Assembly (NCBI GenBank): GCA_947389015.1 | Contig: CANDVA010000017.1 | Coordinates: 1-59,237 of the forward strand | Source: an uncultured Clostridia bacterium | GTDB lineage: Bacteria; Bacillota; Clostridia; Oscillospirales; Ruminococcaceae | Length of the DNA stretch: 59,237 nucleotides | Reading direction: 5' to 3' | Part shown: positions 38,527 to 47,308 of the stretch, piece after piece | Layout: each line of letters opens with the position of its first letter | How positions within the stretch are numbered: the first letter of the stretch is position 1 | Made by a program: the position numbers and the translations under genes | The notes under the pieces: model-generated | The model's input: the letters and a program-made list of their open reading frames with translations, nothing else | Told to the model about the DNA's origin: nothing | Database searches by the model: none

Positions 38527-40992
38527 ATGGCAAAGTTTTTTAATTTTGACGAGGAGTATTTCGGACTAACCGAAAACGAGATCGAAAAAAAGCTGTCGAT
38601 GTACGGCTTGAATACATATACAGGAGCGCCGCGCGCGTTTACGGGCTTTTCGTATGCCGATATTTTTCTGTCGCCGTCGGTGCTGCTGATGCTTATCGCG
38701 GGAGTGCTGTGCTTTTTCGGCGCGGGCGGCATCGGTATGGGCATAGCCGTGCTGCTTATCGACGCGTTCTATGTGTGTATGGAGATACATTTCCGCAAGA
38801 CCGAGGACGACAGGCTGGATGAGATTGAGGAGACCACCGCCACGAAATTCCGCGTTATCCGTTCGGGTAAGCCCGAGCTTATTGAAAAGGAGCTTATAGT
38901 TCCCGAGGACGTTATAGTCGTGCAGGCGGGGGAAAGAGTTCCCGCGGACGCGTTCATTCTCGAGTCACGCGACCTTACAGTTGACGAGGGGATATTCACG
39001 GACGACAATACTCCCGTGGCAAAATACGTCGGAGCGATGTCCAAAAACGACCTTAAGCCGACGTTCGTATACAGCGGTACTATGATAATTTCGGGTATAG
39101 CGATATGCAAGGTAAGCGCTACGGGCGTGGATACCAAATATTTCCGCAAGTACGGCGAATCCGCCGACCGTCATCCGTATTACACCAACCTCGAAAAGGT
39201 AGTGCGCTCGATAGTTCCGATGTGCAGCGCGATCGCGGTGGTTCTTGCAGCCGTCTCGGCAGTTCTGAAGACCGTATCGGGCGGCGAGGTCATACCGTCC
39301 GTGCTCGGCGGCATAACGCTCGGACTGTGCTTTATCCCTACGGGAATCGGCTCGGTCATCAGAATGTATTACACCAAGGGAGCTATGAGCCTTATAAAGG
39401 GCGGCGCGGTCGTAAAGTCACTGTCCGATATCGAAAAGCTCAACTCTCTGTCCGTGCTCTGCGTGGAAAAGGAGGGGGCGATATCCAAGAACTCACTTGA
39501 GGTAAGGGGAGTATACGCCAAAAGCGAGGAGCTGCTGTACAAGGTTGCGGCGCTTGCCTGTGAGCCTAACACTATCGATCCCGCGGAGCGCGCTCTTATG
39601 GTAAAGGCGACATTCTTTGACGACAAGATCGCGGACGTTTACACCGACAACGTTTTCATAGAGAAAGTAGCCGAGGGTGAGTCGATGAACGGCGCGGTAT
39701 GGAGCGTCGGCGGCGCTAAGATATGCTGTATAAAGGGCATTCCCGAGCAAATACTGCCGATGTGCAGACTGAATGGCGACGATCTTTTTGCCGCGCAGAA
39801 AAAGTACGAGGACTACTACGCCAAAGGGTGCAGCGTAATGGCTGTTGCGTGCGTCGACGCGGATAATGAGGATATGGACGTAACGGCGGGATTTTCGTAT
39901 ACGTTCGTGGGATTTGTGGCGTTCTCCGCTCCGTTGCGCGATTCGGTATCGTCGGCTGTTAAGACATGCCGCCGCTCGGGAGTACGCGTCGTTATGCTGA
40001 CCGAGGAAAACCCGAGCGTCGCCGAGTCGACGGGCAAGATGATCGGGCTGTCCACAAGCTCCGTTATTACGGGCAAGCAGATCGAGGAGTCGGTTGAGTA
40101 CGGCACTCACCTCGATTTTGACGCAGATATCTACGCCAAGCTTACCCCCGAGCAGAAGCTGTACGTTATCGGAAAACTGAAGGAAAACGGCGAGGTGGTC
40201 GCTATGACGGGCACCCGCACGGGCGATGCTGACGCGCTTGAGGCGGCGGACGTGGGAATTACCATTTCGCAGCACTCCGCGGGCAGCGCATACGAGGCTG
40301 CCGACGTGATAATGAACGACGACAACTTCTCAACTATCGCTGATATGATCGCCGCGGCAAGGCAGATACACCGAAACATAAAGCGCGCGGTCTCGCTGAT
40401 GATATCGGGCTATATCGGGCTTATCGTGCTGATAATGATAAATCTTTTCAGCGACGTACAGCTTATGCTCACGCCAGCTATAATCGCGCTCGTTTCCATG
40501 ATATTTCTGCCTATGGCGGCGCTGGGATATGTTGACTGTCGCGCGGATATTCGCTCGGTAATGCCGCCGTCGGAGTTCGTTGCCGAAAGGAAGATAAATT
40601 ACCGCTTTATCGGCGGCGCGGCGCTTTTCGGAGCGCTTTCGGGCGCGGTTGCCATTGCTTCGTATCTGTTTATGTTCAACGGTACCAATTTTAATTCCGC
40701 GAGGAGCTGTGCGCTGATATCCTACGCGTTCTGCTCGGCGGCGTTTGCGGTGCTCCGTCATTCGGACGACGAGCCGTTCAGGGAATTCGGCAGGGCAGGA
40801 ATGCTTGCAAAGGCGTCCGTGGCGGTATTCGCGTTAGCGCCTGTATTTCTTGTGTATGTTCCGTTTGTGAATTCCGCGTTCGGCTTTGAGGAAATCGACA
40901 TTTTCGCGCTATTGATAAGCGTCGCGACGGGAATTCTGCCCGCTGCCGCGTATTATTTCGCAAGACATTTTTTTAAGAACTTTTCCACATAG
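38527..40992 (+). CDS. Degenerate P-type ATPase-like membrane protein, probable pseudoenzyme
   Basis: An 821-residue protein with P2-type ATPase architecture: cation-ATPase N domain (residues 12-30), TM1-2, actuator domain, TM3-4, P and N domains, and about six C-terminal helices. Key catalytic motifs are changed. The phosphorylation motif DKTGT is EKEGA (Glu314), the actuator TGES is TDDN (158-161), the TM4 ion-site PEGL is PTGI, DPPR is APLR, and TGDGVNDAPAL is TGTRTGDADAL (561-571, keeping only the last Asp). The N-domain KGxPE (KGIPE) and P-domain PEQK remain. The frame is open throughout with normal codon use, so it is kept as a protein but probably cannot form the phosphoenzyme. Monocistronic with its own promoter. 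Confidence 0.9.
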   Translation: MAKFFNFDEEYFGLTENEIEKKLSMYGLNTYTGAPRAFTGFSYADIFLSPSVLLMLIAGVLCFFGAGGIGMGIAVLLIDAFYVCMEIHFRKTEDDRLDEIEETTATKFRVIRSGKPELIEKELIVPEDVIVVQAGERVPADAFILESRDLTVDEGIFTDDNTPVAKYVGAMSKNDLKPTFVYSGTMIISGIAICKVSATGVDTKYFRKYGESADRHPYYTNLEKVVRSIVPMCSAIAVVLAAVSAVLKTVSGGEVIPSVLGGITLGLCFIPTGIGSVIRMYYTKGAMSLIKGGAVVKSLSDIEKLNSLSVLCVEKEGAISKNSLEVRGVYAKSEELLYKVAALACEPNTIDPAERALMVKATFFDDKIADVYTDNVFIEKVAEGESMNGAVWSVGGAKICCIKGIPEQILPMCRLNGDDLFAAQKKYEDYYAKGCSVMAVACVDADNEDMDVTAGFSYTFVGFVAFSAPLRDSVSSAVKTCRRSGVRVVMLTEENPSVAESTGKMIGLSTSSVITGKQIEESVEYGTHLDFDADIYAKLTPEQKLYVIGKLKENGEVVAMTGTRTGDADALEAADVGITISQHSAGSAYEAADVIMNDDNFSTIADMIAAARQIHRNIKRAVSLMISGYIGLIVLIMINLFSDVQLMLTPAIIALVSMIFLPMAALGYVDCRADIRSVMPPSEFVAERKINYRFIGGAALFGALSGAVAIASYLFMFNGTNFNSARSCALISYAFCSAAFAVLRHSDDEPFREFGRAGMLAKASVAVFALAPVFLVYVPFVNSAFGFEEIDIFALLISVATGILPAAAYYFARHFFKNFST

Positions 40993-41047
40993 CCCGAAAG
41001 CCGCCTTTAAGCGGCTGTGTGAAAAGACTAGGGTTTAAGGAGCTGTC

Positions 41048-41890
41048 ATGAAAAAATTTATTGAGTATCTTAGATATTTTCTGTGCGGACTGGTTTTCGG
41101 CACGGCAAACGTTATCCCCGGGGTAAGCGGCGGCACTATGCTGGTCGTTTTCGGGGTGTTCGACAGGCTGACCGAGGCTATATCGGGTATTAAAAAGATA
41201 TTCCAAAACTTCTGGTTTCTGTTTACGTTTGCGCTTGGAGCGGGCGGGGGAATAGTGCTTTCGGCGTTTGTTATCTCCTCGCTGTTCGAGAATTTCGGTG
41301 TGCAGACGAACATGTTCTTTATCGGACTGATACTCGGAGGCGTTCCGCTTATATACAAATTCGGCACCGAGGATAAGAAGGTAAAGCCCTCCTGCGCTGT
41401 CCCGTTCGTGATCGCAATGGCGGTCGTTATCGGACTGACGGTGCTGGAAAAGATGGACGTGTTCAAGCTCGCGCCCGACGTTGTGACGGGCTTTGACCTT
41501 GTTATCTCACTTAAGCTTATCGTCTGCGCGGTGATAGCGGCGGTGACAATGATGATCCCGGGCATATCGGGCTCGTTCGTTATGATGCTGCTGGGCGTTT
41601 ACGAAACGATAATCGGAGCTATCAAGGATATGAACTTCTACGTCATTATCCCGTTCGCGATTGGCGCGGTCATAGGAATAATCGGCGGCGCGAAGCTTAT
41701 ATCGATGCTGATAAAGAAGAACAAGCTCATGGTATATTCGGCGCTTATGGGGCTTGTTATCGGCTCGGTCTACGCGATACTTCCGGACGGCTTCGGGTTC
41801 AATCTGCAAACGGGCTACGGTTTCGCGTGCGCGCTGTTCGGCGTAATGGCGGCTACTCTCGTTGAAAAGCTCGGCGGCTCGGAGGAATGA
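41048..41890 (+). CDS. popT: DUF368 polyprenyl-phosphate transporter (PopT type)
   Basis: A 280-residue membrane protein with about eight helices. It matches DUF368: the N-terminal FLCGLVFGTANVIPGVSGGTM and a repeated motif TMMIPGISGSFVMMLLGVYE show the two inverted half-repeats. Members have been shown to return undecaprenyl phosphate across the membrane for wall and capsule synthesis. ATG 41048 follows AAGGAG. The stop is 4 nt before the next gene start, so it is co-transcribed with the MBL gene. Confidence 0.9.
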   Translation: MKKFIEYLRYFLCGLVFGTANVIPGVSGGTMLVVFGVFDRLTEAISGIKKIFQNFWFLFTFALGAGGGIVLSAFVISSLFENFGVQTNMFFIGLILGGVPLIYKFGTEDKKVKPSCAVPFVIAMAVVIGLTVLEKMDVFKLAPDVVTGFDLVISLKLIVCAVIAAVTMMIPGISGSFVMMLLGVYETIIGAIKDMNFYVIIPFAIGAVIGIIGGAKLISMLIKKNKLMVYSALMGLVIGSVYAILPDGFGFNLQTGYGFACALFGVMAATLVEKLGGSEE

Positions 41891-41894
41891 CAAA

Positions 41895-42890
41895 ATGCTT
41901 GAGCGCAAGGTAAGGCGCGATAAGATAATAAGGCGGAAAGAATTCGTTTCCGCGCTGATAAGCATTGCCGCGTCGGCTATTCTCGCGGCAGTGCTTTTTC
42001 TGTATATTAACGACCATTATCTCCATATCCAAGCGGTGCCGTCGACTTATGACGTTATCAGATTTTTCGGCGGCGGCGCGAGACCGTATGCGGAGCTTTC
42101 CGATAACGAAATGGCGGTGAGCTTTATAGACGTGGGGCAGGGCGACTGCGAGCTTATTTCGGTCAACGGCTGTAATATACTGATCGACTGCGGCGACACC
42201 GACAAGATCGACAGCGTTATCGGCTTTCTGAAATACAGCGGCGTTGAGCATCTCAATGCGGTGATAATAACTCATCCTCACGACGATCACTACGGCGGAA
42301 TGTACAAGCTGTTAAGCCGTTTTGAGGTCGGCGAGGTGATAATGCCCCGGCTGGAGGTGAACAGCGTTACATATCAGCGGCTGAGCAAGGTCATAAACGA
42401 CAAAAATATCCGTTTTCGGTACGCCAAAGCGGGCGAACGTCTGACACTCGGCGAGGACATATTTCTTGATATTATCGCGCCGATTTATTTCGATTACGGC
42501 GAGGAAAACAATTTTTCGGCAGTAGCGCGGCTGGTTTACGGTGAAACGTCGTTTCTTTTCACGGGCGACCTTGAACGCGCGGGAGAGCTTGACCTGATAG
42601 ACGCCGGTCTGAACTTGCGGGCGGACGTACTCAAGGTCGGTCATCATGGGAGCGCGGGTTCGAGCAGCGCCGAATTTCTTGAAAAGGTCACGCCGAGAAT
42701 TGCGGTATTCGAGACGGGCGCGATAAATTATTACGGTCACCCGAGGAGCGAGGTGCTTGACAGGCTCGCGGAGGTCGGCTGTGAGGAGGCGTATTCCACC
42801 GCCGCAAACGGAAATATCGTGATAGTAAGCGACGGCAGGGAGCTGCGCGTATTGACCGAAAAGGAAAAGGCATACAGCTTTAATGAATAA
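41895..42890 (+). CDS. ComEC-like membrane-anchored MBL-fold hydrolase
   Basis: A 331-residue protein with an N-terminal helix (about residues 18-40) and an extracytoplasmic metallo-beta-lactamase domain. Metal motifs are HPHDDHYGG, TGDLE and HHGSAGS, and SFIDVGQGDCELI is typical of the ComEC/Rec2 C-terminal domain, here without the DNA channel part. Stand-alone forms are thought to cleave phosphodiesters outside the cell. ATG 41895 has GGAGG upstream. Last gene of the popT-MBL pair, followed by a terminator. Confidence 0.88.
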   Translation: MLERKVRRDKIIRRKEFVSALISIAASAILAAVLFLYINDHYLHIQAVPSTYDVIRFFGGGARPYAELSDNEMAVSFIDVGQGDCELISVNGCNILIDCGDTDKIDSVIGFLKYSGVEHLNAVIITHPHDDHYGGMYKLLSRFEVGEVIMPRLEVNSVTYQRLSKVINDKNIRFRYAKAGERLTLGEDIFLDIIAPIYFDYGEENNFSAVARLVYGETSFLFTGDLERAGELDLIDAGLNLRADVLKVGHHGSAGSSSAEFLEKVTPRIAVFETGAINYYGHPRSEVLDRLAEVGCEEAYSTAANGNIVIVSDGRELRVLTEKEKAYSFNE

Positions 42891-42924
42891 AAAACACAGG
42901 GCGTCCCGCTCTGTGTTTTTTTAT
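42889..42924 (+). terminator. Terminator after the MBL gene
   Basis: ACACAG-G-GCG and CGC-T-CTGTGT form a stem with a TCC loop, flanked by AAAA and TTTTTTT. Confidence 0.85.
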
Positions 42925-42996
42925 GTGAAATTTTTTCTTACACATTTTTTGGAGAATATCAAGCCCGATTTCCGACAATAATACTTGTACAAAAAG

Positions 42997-43121
42997 AACC
43001 TGTACACATAGTCGCTCAACGCTTGTTTTTCGGCAATTTTTCCGAGTACCGCGTCAAAGCTCTTTTCACTCGAAAAAAATATGCTTCGAAATCCAGGCAT
43101 TTCGGATTATGTGTATAGGTT
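42997..43121. repeat. 125-bp MITE-like element upstream of sigG
   Basis: Ends AACCTGTACACATA (42997-43010) and TATGTGTATAGGTT (43108-43121) are 14-bp inverted repeats with one mismatch. The inside has CGCTCAACGCTTG and GCTTCGAAATCCAGGCATTTCGG, nearly identical in order and orientation to the complement of the 24501-24668 element (CGCTCAACGCTCG and GCTTCGAAATCCAAGCATTTCGG). It is thus a shorter, diverged member of the same family with different tips. Its right end lies 7 bp before the sigG SD. It occupies half of the 251-bp gap between the MBL gene and sigG. Confidence 0.8.
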
Positions 43122-43141
43122 CGGAGTCGGAGGTCGGAAAT

Positions 43142-43912
43142 ATGTATTATAACAAGGTCGAGATAAGCGGGGTCAATACATCTAAGCTGAAGGTGCTCAA
43201 GGAAGCGGAGAAAATGGAGCTGTTAAAGCGCGTGAAGCAGGGTGATATGCAGGCTCGCGAGGAGCTTATCCGCGGCAATCTGCGCCTTGTGCTCAGCGTT
43301 ATACAGCGCTTTATGGGCAGGGGAGAGAGCGCGGACGATCTGTTTCAGGTGGGCTGTATAGGGCTTATCAAGGCGATAGATAACTTCGACATTACTCAGC
43401 CCGTGCGGTTCTCGACGTATGCCGTGCCGATGATAATGGGCGAGCTGCGCCGATATCTTCGCGACAACGCCCCCGTGCGCGTGAGCCGTTCCGTTCGCGA
43501 TCTGGCGTATAAGGCAATGCAGGCAAAGGAGAAGCTGACCGCGGAAAAGGGCTGCGAGCCGCGTGTTGAGGATATCGCCAAGGAGATAGGCGTGCCGAGG
43601 CAGGACGTTGTTATCGCGCTCGAGGCGATAAGCGCGCCGATCTCGCTGTACGAGCCCGTGTTCTCCGAGTCGGGCGACACGATCTACGTACTGGATCAGC
43701 TCGGCGACCACAACGACGATATGAACTGGCTTAACGAGATTTCACTCAAGGAAGCCATAGCACAGCTCGGCAAACGAGAAAAAAGGATACTCAATCTGCG
43801 CTTTTTCCGCGGAAAAACACAGGTCGAGGTCGCCAAGGAAATCGGCATAAGCCAAGCGCAGGTATCCCGATTGGAAAAGGGCGCGCTCAACAAGATCAAG
43901 AACCGTATTTAA
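43142..43912 (+). CDS. sigG: RNA polymerase sporulation sigma factor SigG
   Basis: A 256-residue sigma-70 family protein specific for late forespore genes. The N-terminal [16 protein letters not shown] is the SigG hallmark (anti-sigma contact), region 2 is [38 protein letters not shown] with [19 protein letters not shown], and region 4 is [29 protein letters not shown] 43142 is set by GGAGGT 7 nt upstream. It converges on sigE, the stop codons overlapping by 3 nt, whereas spoIIGA-sigE-sigG are usually in tandem. The upstream sequence is a MITE-like repeat, and I see no clear SigF/SigG promoter in it. Confidence 0.96.
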   Translation: MYYNKVEISGVNTSKLKVLKEAEKMELLKRVKQGDMQAREELIRGNLRLVLSVIQRFMGRGESADDLFQVGCIGLIKAIDNFDITQPVRFSTYAVPMIMGELRRYLRDNAPVRVSRSVRDLAYKAMQAKEKLTAEKGCEPRVEDIAKEIGVPRQDVVIALEAISAPISLYEPVFSESGDTIYVLDQLGDHNDDMNWLNEISLKEAIAQLGKREKRILNLRFFRGKTQVEVAKEIGISQAQVSRLEKGALNKIKNRI

Positions 43913-44628
43913 TTGCAGACTTTTTCCAATTCCTCGCGAAGCTGCTTGATTATACGTTTTTCAAGCCGCGAGATATAGCTTTGCGAAATGCCGATCTCGT
44001 CCGCGACCTCCTTCTGCGTTTTCTCCTTACAGCCATTCAGCCCGAAGCGCATTTCCATTATCTTCTTTTCACGCGCGCCGAGATGGTTCACCGCGTCGTG
44101 GAGGAGCTGCTTTTCGACCTCCTCCTCGATATGGGAGTTTACGCAGTCGCTGTCCGTGCCGAGGACGTCCGAAAGCAGCAGCTCGTTTCCGTCCCAATCG
44201 ACGTTCAGCGGTTCGTCTATGGAGATATCGTAACGGTATTGCGAGTACTTGCGCAGATACATCAGGATCTCATTCTCAATGCACCGCGAAGCATATGTGG
44301 CGAGCTTGATATTCTTCCCAACGCTGAACGTATTTACCGCCTTGATAAGCCCGACAGTACCTATCGAGATCAGGTCCTCAAGCCATATCCCCGTGTTCTC
44401 GAACTTCTTGGCAATATACACTACAAGCCGCAGATTGTGAACTATCAGCATATCGCGGGCTTTGTCGAAATCGGTCTCCATAAGCTTGAACGCGGCTTCC
44501 TCCTCGTCCTTGGTGAGCGGCGCGGGGAGCTGCTCCGAGCCGTTTATGTAGTGAATGTAATTTTCGGCTTTCTTGGCGAATAATTTGTCGAGCCGCAGCA
44601 GAATTTGCCGTAAAAATTTCTTTAGCAT
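43909..44628 (-). CDS. sigE: RNA polymerase sporulation sigma factor SigE precursor
   Basis: A 239-residue mother-cell sigma factor made as inactive pro-SigE. The pro-region is the amphipathic start ([20 protein letters not shown]) before [15 protein letters not shown], the area SpoIIGA cuts. Region 2 ([36 protein letters not shown]) and region 4 ([29 protein letters not shown]) are complete. ATG 44628 has GGAGG 7 nt upstream; the ATG at 44634 would be too close to it. It follows spoIIGA by 16 nt. Confidence 0.96.
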   Translation of the reverse strand: MLKKFLRQILLRLDKLFAKKAENYIHYINGSEQLPAPLTKDEEEAAFKLMETDFDKARDMLIVHNLRLVVYIAKKFENTGIWLEDLISIGTVGLIKAVNTFSVGKNIKLATYASRCIENEILMYLRKYSQYRYDISIDEPLNVDWDGNELLLSDVLGTDSDCVNSHIEEEVEKQLLHDAVNHLGAREKKIMEMRFGLNGCKEKTQKEVADEIGISQSYISRLEKRIIKQLREELEKVCN

Positions 44629-44644
44629 AGCCATTCCTCCGTAT

Positions 44645-45490
44645 TTAAATCGATATTATTTTCGGGTCAAAAATGCAGTCGATATCATTTCCAAGCGAAT
44701 TTTTCGTTACTCCCACAAGCGCGTCCGCTGCTTTCCCGTCGACCGTTATTCCGTCCGCACCGAATATCGGCAGCAGCGTTTCCGAGGTCACTGTTCTGCA
44801 TGGAATAAGCCGCAGTCCGCAGCTCGCGTAGAGCCCGCCGCTTTCATCCAGAGTGCCGTCGAGGAAATCGCGGGCGTTTTTCGGGGTTATCTCGGCAATT
44901 TTTTCATATTTACATACGATAACGGGCTTTCCGCTGAATATATCGCAGAGTCCGTTTCCCGTGTCACAGAGACCTCTGAGCTGTATTTCCGTGCCGTTCG
45001 CGGATATTTTCACGTTACATATCTTACCGCACCTCAGCCGCCTGTCCGCGAAGTATCGGACCAGTCTCACCGCGAAGTAAGCCGCCGCCGTGAACGCGAT
45101 AATAGCCGTAAGCGGAATGTTGAAGTACGCCACGCCGTTGCCGAATACCATTCCGTAGGGCGCGCAGAACGTCCACAGCGCCGTCATAAGTCCCGCGTAT
45201 ACAAAGCTCACCAGCAGAAAAAACAGCGCGCACACCGCAAAATCAACGGGCTTCTGTCTGCCAAACGCCGCGAACGTGATAAGCGCCCCGATAACTATCT
45301 TTTCCAAGGCGATAACGATAAACGGCAGCTCGGGCAGCAGTATTACAAGCGAGCCCGCCGCGCCGACAGCCGAGGCAAGCAGACACCGTTTCGCTGAAAC
45401 GCTCCTCCGCATAACAAGCGCGCTTGACCTTATCAGAAAGTAATTTATGTACAGGTTAAGTATAACCAAAACGTCAATATAAACAGTCAC
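44645..45490 (-). CDS. spoIIGA: Sporulation sigma-E processing protease SpoIIGA
   Basis: A 281-residue protease: five hydrophobic N-terminal helices (to about residue 145) and a C-terminal aspartyl-protease-like domain with the active-site motif LCDTGNG (Asp176), followed by PVIVCKYE and IPCRTV. It cleaves pro-SigE after a forespore signal. Start is GTG 45490; the nearest SD (GAGGTGAT) is about 12 nt upstream, longer than usual. Co-transcribed with sigE. Confidence 0.94.
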   Translation of the reverse strand: MTVYIDVLVILNLYINYFLIRSSALVMRRSVSAKRCLLASAVGAAGSLVILLPELPFIVIALEKIVIGALITFAAFGRQKPVDFAVCALFFLLVSFVYAGLMTALWTFCAPYGMVFGNGVAYFNIPLTAIIAFTAAAYFAVRLVRYFADRRLRCGKICNVKISANGTEIQLRGLCDTGNGLCDIFSGKPVIVCKYEKIAEITPKNARDFLDGTLDESGGLYASCGLRLIPCRTVTSETLLPIFGADGITVDGKAADALVGVTKNSLGNDIDCIFDPKIISI

Positions 45491-45539
45491 GGTATAACAT
45501 TATCACCTCGCTTGTACTTTAATTATAATTCAAACAGGG

Positions 45540-45578
45540 CAAAAAATATGCCGAATTCGGTCGTCGAATCCGGCAATT
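45540..45578. terminator. Terminator between prfC and spoIIGA
   Basis: TGCCGAATTCG and CGAATCCGGCA form an 11-bp stem with one mismatch and a 5-nt loop. A/T runs on both sides let it end leftward prfC transcripts. Confidence 0.8.
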
Positions 45579-45627
45579 TTTATTAAATTTGTGACGCTTT
45601 TATCCGCGACAACGGGAAAAATGTCGG

Positions 45628-47232
45628 TCAGTCGCGATTGAACTCCGCAAGCTCCAGTCCGTCGTTTTTGTCGAGCGCCCACTTGATATTCCATTCGCTT
45701 GTGAATATCAGCAGATAGTTGCCTTTTACGTCCTGAATAAGCTTGGTATCGGAGGTCAGTATCAGCTTCCGAAGCTCGTCCAAGCCGCTCGCAAGGTGTT
45801 TTTCGCTCGTTATCCAGCGGATATATTCGTAGGATAGATCCTCGCGGATTATGTCGACGTTGTATTCGTTCTTCAAGCGGTACTCCAGCACCTCGAATTG
45901 AAGCACTCCGACAACGCCCACGATCACCTCCTCAAAGCCGCTCTGCGGCTCGGAGAATATCTGAATCGCGCCCTCCTGAGCTATCTGCGTGGTACCTTTG
46001 ATAAACTGCTTTCTTTTCAGCGTGTCTTTCTGACGTATACGCGCGAAGTGTTCGGGAGCGAACGTCGGTATGCCCTCAAAGATGACCTTGCTCTTTGGTG
46101 CGCAGACTGTATCGCCTATCGAGAATACTCCCGGGTCGAATACGCCCATAATATCGCCCGCATACGCCTCCTGAATGACCTCGCGGTCGTTCGCCATAAT
46201 CTGCTGCGGCTGCGACAGGCGCATTACACGGTTGTTCTGAACGTGCAGCACTTCCATATCCTTGTCGAACTTACCGCTGACGATACGCATAAACGCTATC
46301 CTGTCGCGGTGTGCCTTGTTCATATTCGCTTGTATCTTGAAAATGAACGCCGAAAAGCTCTCGTCAAACGGGTCGACGATCCCGTTTTCGGTAGTGCGGG
46401 GCAGGGGTGGAGTTGTCATTTTCAGGAAGTTTTCGAGGAACGGCTCAACGCCGAAATTCGTGAGCGCCGATCCGAAGAACACGGGCGACAGCTTTCCGCT
46501 GTTGACAAGCTCCGCATCGAATTCCTCCGACGCGCCGTCGAGCAGCTCAACGTCGTCGCGGAGTGTATTGTAGTTGGTCTGTCCGATAAGCTCTGCGAGG
46601 TTTTCGTCGTTCAGATCTACCTCTGTCTTAGCGACCTCGCGCGTTCCGTTGTTCGCCTCAAACGAGATTATGTGACGTTTCCCGCGGTCGTAAACGCCCT
46701 TGAACTCCTTGCCCGACCCGATAGGCCAATTGACGGGATAGGTCTTTATTCCAAGCTCGTTTTCGATCTCTTCCAGCAGATCGAACGGATTGCGGCTCTC
46801 GCGGTCCATTTTGTTGATAAATGTGAATATCGGGATATTCCGCAGCGTGCAGACCTTGAACAGCTTGCGCGTTTGGTTCTCAACGCCCTTTGCCGCGTCG
46901 ATGACCATAACCGCCGAATCCGCCGCCATAAGCGTGCGGTAGGTATCCTCCGAGAAGTCCTGATGTCCCGGGGTGTCCAGAATGTTTATGCAGTACCCCT
47001 CGTAGTTGAACTGCATTACTGACGAGGTGACGGAAATCCCGCGCTGCTTTTCAATCTCCATCCAGTCGGACGTCGCGTGACGCGCGTTTTTCTTGCCCTT
47101 GACCGCGCCCGCCAGCGAGATAGCTCCGCCGTACAGCAAAAACTTCTCCGTCAGCGTGGTCTTGCCCGCGTCGGGGTGTGAGATTATCGCAAAGGTTCTT
47201 CGCCTTTCAATTTCATGCTTTAAATCAGCCAT
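45628..47232 (-). CDS. prfC: Peptide chain release factor 3
   Basis: A 534-residue GTPase that removes RF1/RF2 from the ribosome. G motifs are SHPDAGKTT, DTPGHQDF and NKMD, with RF3-specific stretches KGKKNARHATSDWMEIEKQRGISVTSSVMQF and a C-terminal GVVGVLQFEVLEYRLKNEYN. Full length. ATG 47232 follows AAGGAAGATCAACAA. It has its own terminator and lies 77 nt after the flippase-like gene. Confidence 0.97.
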   Translation of the reverse strand: MADLKHEIERRRTFAIISHPDAGKTTLTEKFLLYGGAISLAGAVKGKKNARHATSDWMEIEKQRGISVTSSVMQFNYEGYCINILDTPGHQDFSEDTYRTLMAADSAVMVIDAAKGVENQTRKLFKVCTLRNIPIFTFINKMDRESRNPFDLLEEIENELGIKTYPVNWPIGSGKEFKGVYDRGKRHIISFEANNGTREVAKTEVDLNDENLAELIGQTNYNTLRDDVELLDGASEEFDAELVNSGKLSPVFFGSALTNFGVEPFLENFLKMTTPPLPRTTENGIVDPFDESFSAFIFKIQANMNKAHRDRIAFMRIVSGKFDKDMEVLHVQNNRVMRLSQPQQIMANDREVIQEAYAGDIMGVFDPGVFSIGDTVCAPKSKVIFEGIPTFAPEHFARIRQKDTLKRKQFIKGTTQIAQEGAIQIFSEPQSGFEEVIVGVVGVLQFEVLEYRLKNEYNVDIIREDLSYEYIRWITSEKHLASGLDELRKLILTSDTKLIQDVKGNYLLIFTSEWNIKWALDKNDGLELAEFNRD

Positions 47233-47308
47233 TTGTTGATCTTCCTTTATTTTTATTTGCTTCGTCGGTTATTATGTTCTACATCACTGTTTCTCCCGTT
47301 GAATATTG

